Shown: one piece after another, positions 60,345 to 64,000 of the stretch
How the letters are laid out: each line of letters begins with the position of its first letter
How positions within the stretch are numbered: position 1 is the stretch's first letter
Assembly: GCF_018320785.1 (NCBI RefSeq)
Contig: NC_054873.1
Location: forward strand, 20,240,196-20,304,195
Reading direction: 5' to 3'
Length of the DNA: 64,000 nt
Source: Cheilinus undulatus
Taxonomy: Eukaryota; Chordata; Actinopteri; Labriformes; Labridae
Position numbers and translations under genes: made by a program
Notes under the pieces: model-generated
The model's database searches: none
The model's input: the letters and a program-made list of their open reading frames with translations, nothing else
Told to the model about the DNA's origin: nothing

Positions 60345-61700
60345 AGTTACTCCTATCTCAAAAAATTTGAATGTCATGTAAAAGTTACTTTTTCCTGATT
60401 TAATTTAAAAAGTGAAACTTCCATAAATCTTAGATTCATCCTATTCAAAGTGACATATTTCATGACTTTTTTGTTTTAATATGATGATTATGGCTTACAG
60501 CTCATAAAATCCACTGTTCAGATATCAGAATATCAGAAGATTAAAAACACAAACCAGAATAATCATTCAATAATCAGGGCTCCATTTATACAAATTACTG
60601 CATCTATGTGACGTGGCATGGAGCTAATCAGTCTGTGGCACTGCTGGGGTGTTATGAAGCCCAAAGTGCTCTCTCATCTTCCTCTTGAGATTTTCCCAGA
60701 GATTCTCAGACCAGTTGTCCAGCACAGTAATCCCATGGTCAGCAAACCAGTTTCTCATAGTTATGGCCTCACTGTGGGCAGGTGCTAACCTTGCAAAGCA
60801 GATGGATACGCCCGTTTCCATATTTCTCACTGGCGAATCCATCTTGCAAAGCTCCCGTCTGAACAGTTTCGGCCCGGTTAGAAAGTGACAGGACCAATCA
60901 GAGATGATGGGCAGTGCTTTCGGGCGTGGCGGAGTTGTGACGTAAGCAAGCAGCAACAAGAGGCTGGTGCAGAACCTGGCTACATTTTTAGTTAAAAGAA
61001 GAACAAAGAACAGCTGTGAGTTATTTTCTTTTCAAAAACGACAAAAGTCGTGTACTGACATGTCTACAGTCGCCATAGTTCGTGTTATGCAGTTCTCTGG
61101 AGTTTACTCCTTGGTAGCGGCTATGTCACGTGTTGTTTCTCTGATTGGCCCGTAAAGATGTGACAGACAGAATGCTCATCCAATCACCTTCTGAGTTTTT
61201 TTCAAAGGCTCTGCCCTTTCCCAAAAGCTGTGTGAGAGGTTTTCACACATCCATCTGGCGTGTCAGGTTAGGCAGGTGCAGAGTCCTGCTGTAATAGGAA
61301 ACCAGCATATCCTTAAAGCTCAACAGATGGAAGCATGAAGGGCTTTAAAATCTCATAGTAGACGGATGACACTGTTGACTCTGGCCTTGATAAATCACAG
61401 TGGACCAACATCCATCAATGACATGACACCTCAAACCATCACTGACAGTGGAAACTGAAAACAATGGGCTTCAAGCACTTTGGATTCTGTGCTTCTCTGA
61501 TCTTCCTCCAGACTCTGGGACCTTGATTTTCAAAATGGAATGCATTTAGTTTTATCTGAAAACAGGACTGCTGAGTAAGAGTCCAGTTCTTTTTCTCCTT
61601 TGTAAGACATCTATGACGTCATGGCACCTTGCAGTCCCTCTCTGTTTGAATTTATGCATTGCTAGTCACATTGTGATTTTATCATGGCATACAGTTCAGC
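60345..61700 (-). pseudogene. Tc1/mariner-like transposase relic, minus strand, split by an inserted element
   Basis: On the minus strand, QQDSAPA ends at 61271-61279 and, after a 485-bp insertion, the frame continues APAHSEAITMRNWFADHGIT and NLWENLKRKMREHFG, the region between the second and third catalytic acidic residues of a Tc1 transposase. The WP-NSPDLNPIE core is shortened to one Asn-Trp stretch, so the gene is dead. Flanking text at 60,350-60,500 (AAAAAGTGAAACTTCC) is its non-coding end. Confidence 0.8.
60786..61270. mobile_element. Short inverted-repeat element with 9-bp target duplication, copy 2 (485 bp)
   Basis: Same terminal repeats as copy 1 (TAACCTTGCAAAGCAGATGG left, GTGTCAGGTTA right). 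Exact 9-bp duplication GGCAGGTGC at 60777-60785 and 61271-61279. It sits in the HQDSAPAH block of the Tc1 transposase relic. Interior without transposase. Confidence 0.9.
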
Positions 61701-63826
61701 ACAGAATTGCTTCACTGTTTTTTCCATCCATATTATAAGGCTACTGGACTATGACACTTGTGCAAGAAGCACAAGTTGTTGGCTGCAGGGCCTGAGTATC
61801 TGACACCAGCCTGGGGGGGGGTCAAAGAACACATCCCATTATTGTTCATGTATGTTTGTGTCATGCATACATTGCATGATTGAATTCATGGAGCACATAG
61901 AGGAAAATCCATTTGGATAGACTGACCCTCTGCTGAGTAATATAAAGGTGTGTTTGAGTCAGCTGTCACCTAAAGGCTGGATCTGAATGAGACAGAAGAA
62001 GGCTACTGTGCTGACTCATACCAATCTGAAGGAAAAACACTAGAACTCAAAAAGGAACAGTTGTCTGAGGACATTCCTCTTTGTCTGTGTGAAATCAAAA
62101 GGACACCTTCAAAATAATTCCATATGAGGAATGTTGTTATGAATCCCTTTGTTCCCTATAGATCTTTTGGGTTTAAGGGAAGGAAAAATAAGGTTTAAAC
62201 ATAACAATGAACCCTCCACACCCCTACTCAACAGCAGATAATATTTCATACAAGTTAAGTCTACAGCAGATCATGAGGCAGGGTTGTAGGTAAATAAAGT
62301 ATTTTAGTTTTTACAGAAATGATGTTGCAAAACAAAGATGAGTGAGCTGGCTGGTGGCAGGCAGAAGCAATGACAGGGAGTAGGAGACAATGCAAGAGAG
62401 GAAGACAACAAGGTATTAAATTAGTGAAAATGGGAAAATCACTTGTGAAAAACACACTTAATCAGAAGTTGAGAGAGTCACGTGACCACCCGTGAAGCTG
62501 AGGGAATACTCTGGCATCTGAAGGCTCAACACGAGGCTGAAAAGAGGAGATCTCCGTTGACAAAAGTTTGTCTGCAGCCGTGACTGCCCAGTGCTCCTGC
62601 CCTCCCCTTCCAGCCAGCAATGAGAGGGAGAAAAAAGCACATAAAGAAAGAACACTGGACATCAACCATGACAACAGCACTATTATCTTTATTTAGAATT
62701 TCCTGAATTGAAGAGTGACTAAAAAGACAGGCTTATCTAAAATCCTGAGAGATCAAACCACTTTTCAAGCAAAAAAAAAAAAAAAAAAAGAACCATGATT
62801 ATCCAAATCTTCGTCGAGATCCTTTAGTCCTCAAAACTGAAGAGGCCTTTTGAAGCAGAGATGAAACACCTTCAAGAACTTCCAGTTCCTCAAGTCCTCT
62901 TGACAAAGATTTGAATGACCATGATCTGGATGAATGAGAATCTAAATGGACAAGAAGCTTTCTAAAGATGATGAAGTTACATGATGAGATCATTTGACTT
63001 TAAGATAAAGCTAGTAGCGCTATCATTGCTTCCTGTGTGTTTCCATTCTTTACATTCAGGCTGCAGGGTCAGCTGCTCTTTGGAGCGTTGTGTCAGCTCG
63101 CTCTCACCCCAGTCTGAAGGCCAATGCTACTTTTACAATCATGCTCTTTCACTGTTACTGCACAGAGACAAAAGGTGCTCCTCACTTATCCACTGTGACA
63201 TCAGCTCCTTGCACAGAGCTGGATCTCTAAATGCAGAGCAGGGTTTGTGCTATTGTCTTCTCTGATAGCACATTGTTTGAGCCACAGAGTGAAATCAGCT
63301 GGAAGAAAAGTGAGATAAAATACACTGCAGCAACAATTTTAGCATTACAAACTGAAATGCAACTCCATGTCTGTATTATGTAGGAAATATTGAATTCAAA
63401 CTCCTGTGGTGGGTGACTCTACTGGTTCATGTCACAGCCTGCGAGTGCAGCTTAGGATCCGTATTGAAAATCAATAGCAGACCACATTGCATTGCATGTG
63501 CTAAAGCGTGCTTTCAGGTTCTGACATACACTTTTCCTATGGTTGTTACATCATCAAACACTCACAATGGAGGAAAAGTTCATTGATAAGTGAAGGCATG
63601 ATGAAAGAGGAGCTGCATGTGGTGCTGATGATGGTCACTTTTCTTCAACAGCAGCTGCTCCCTCTGCTGTGGACGCTTCTCTACTGCAACTCAGCTGTTT
63701 ACAGGAATGAGACGCTCAACAAGGTGTGGTATACAAGCCAGTCTGTGTGTTTGAAATTCTGCTAAAGTTTGATAGGGGGACAAGGAGAACTTCATTAAGT
63801 TTTTTTAAGCTGTAAAAGAGAGAACA
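61701..63826. other. Non-coding right flank, no gene firmly recognised
   Basis: Includes a G-run at 61814 and an A-run at 62770-62789. A minus-strand ORF ending at 62462 and a plus-strand ORF at about 63,600 have hydrophobic starts but no recognisable domain. lipc would be expected beyond aqp9 by human gene order, but no lipase exon was identified. Confidence 0.35.
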
Positions 63827-64000
63827 TACACTATATGGACAAAATTATTCAGAAGCCTGGCCATTACACCAGAAGGGACTGTAATGACATATTCAAATAC
63901 ATGTACTTTGATATGGAGTTGCCCCTCCCTTCTGGTTTTTTAGATTTTTTGTGGAAATTTGTGCCTTTTCATTCTGTACAGCATTTATGAGGTCAGGCAC
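63827..64000 (-). mobile_element. End of a Tc1-like transposon, cut by the window edge
   Basis: TACACTATATGGACAAAATT and the following 150 bases match the inverted right end of the copy at 34597-35650 (shared CTG-CCATTACA, ATTCAAATAC). The closing words GCATTTATGAGGTCAGGCAC are antisense to the transposase C-terminus. Transposase would be on the minus strand, continuing beyond 64000. Confidence 0.8.

Noticed and set aside
62462-62680. Small secreted protein on the minus strand with a hydrophobic start and HGWS
   Set aside because: No conserved domain, no splice context; the HGWS match to lipases is too short and the strand is opposite to that expected for lipc.

Overview
The window is nuclear DNA of a ray-finned fish, most likely a percomorph teleost. 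It is AT-rich, all recognisable genes are split by GT-AG introns, and the spaces are full of teleost-style transposon debris (Tc1/mariner, hAT, tRNA-derived SINEs, many short inverted-repeat elements). Three protein genes can be assembled exon by exon, all on the + strand, in the order tcf12, cgnl1, aqp9. These three genes also lie close together on human 15q21, so conserved synteny supports the naming.

Layout. 1-14,000: no coding exon recognised; it is probably the large tcf12 intron and/or upstream DNA, with several repeats. 14,244-27,000: tcf12 (HEB, a class I bHLH E-protein), seen from the alternative first exon of the short HEBAlt form through activation domain 2, the bHLH domain and the stop; the last exon appears to be non-coding and ends near 28,240. 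The exons of the long canonical form that carry AD1 are not visible. 28,240-30,420: intergenic, with a Tc1 fragment. 30,420-49,084: cgnl1 (paracingulin), with a probable non-coding first exon, a large head exon and a long coiled-coil rod over 18 coding exons. 49,727-59,064: aqp9, a complete six-exon aquaglyceroporin of 300 residues. 59,100-64,000: repeats only, apart from one doubtful signal-peptide-like ORF near the right edge.

The genes do unrelated jobs: a transcription factor of lymphoid, muscle and neural lineages; a tight/adherens-junction scaffold; and a glycerol/water channel. No operon-like or new multi-gene system is visible. The observations most worth following are: a 2-base frame conflict at cgnl1 exon 7 and a GC-AG intron in the same gene; the conserved HEBAlt exon with an octamer motif upstream; a family of short elements with 9-bp target duplications, one copy inside a transposase gene and another inside a MADF-like coding fragment; an inverted repeat flanking aqp9 exon 5; and a tandem repeat in aqp9 intron 4 carrying perfect DR1 nuclear-receptor motifs.
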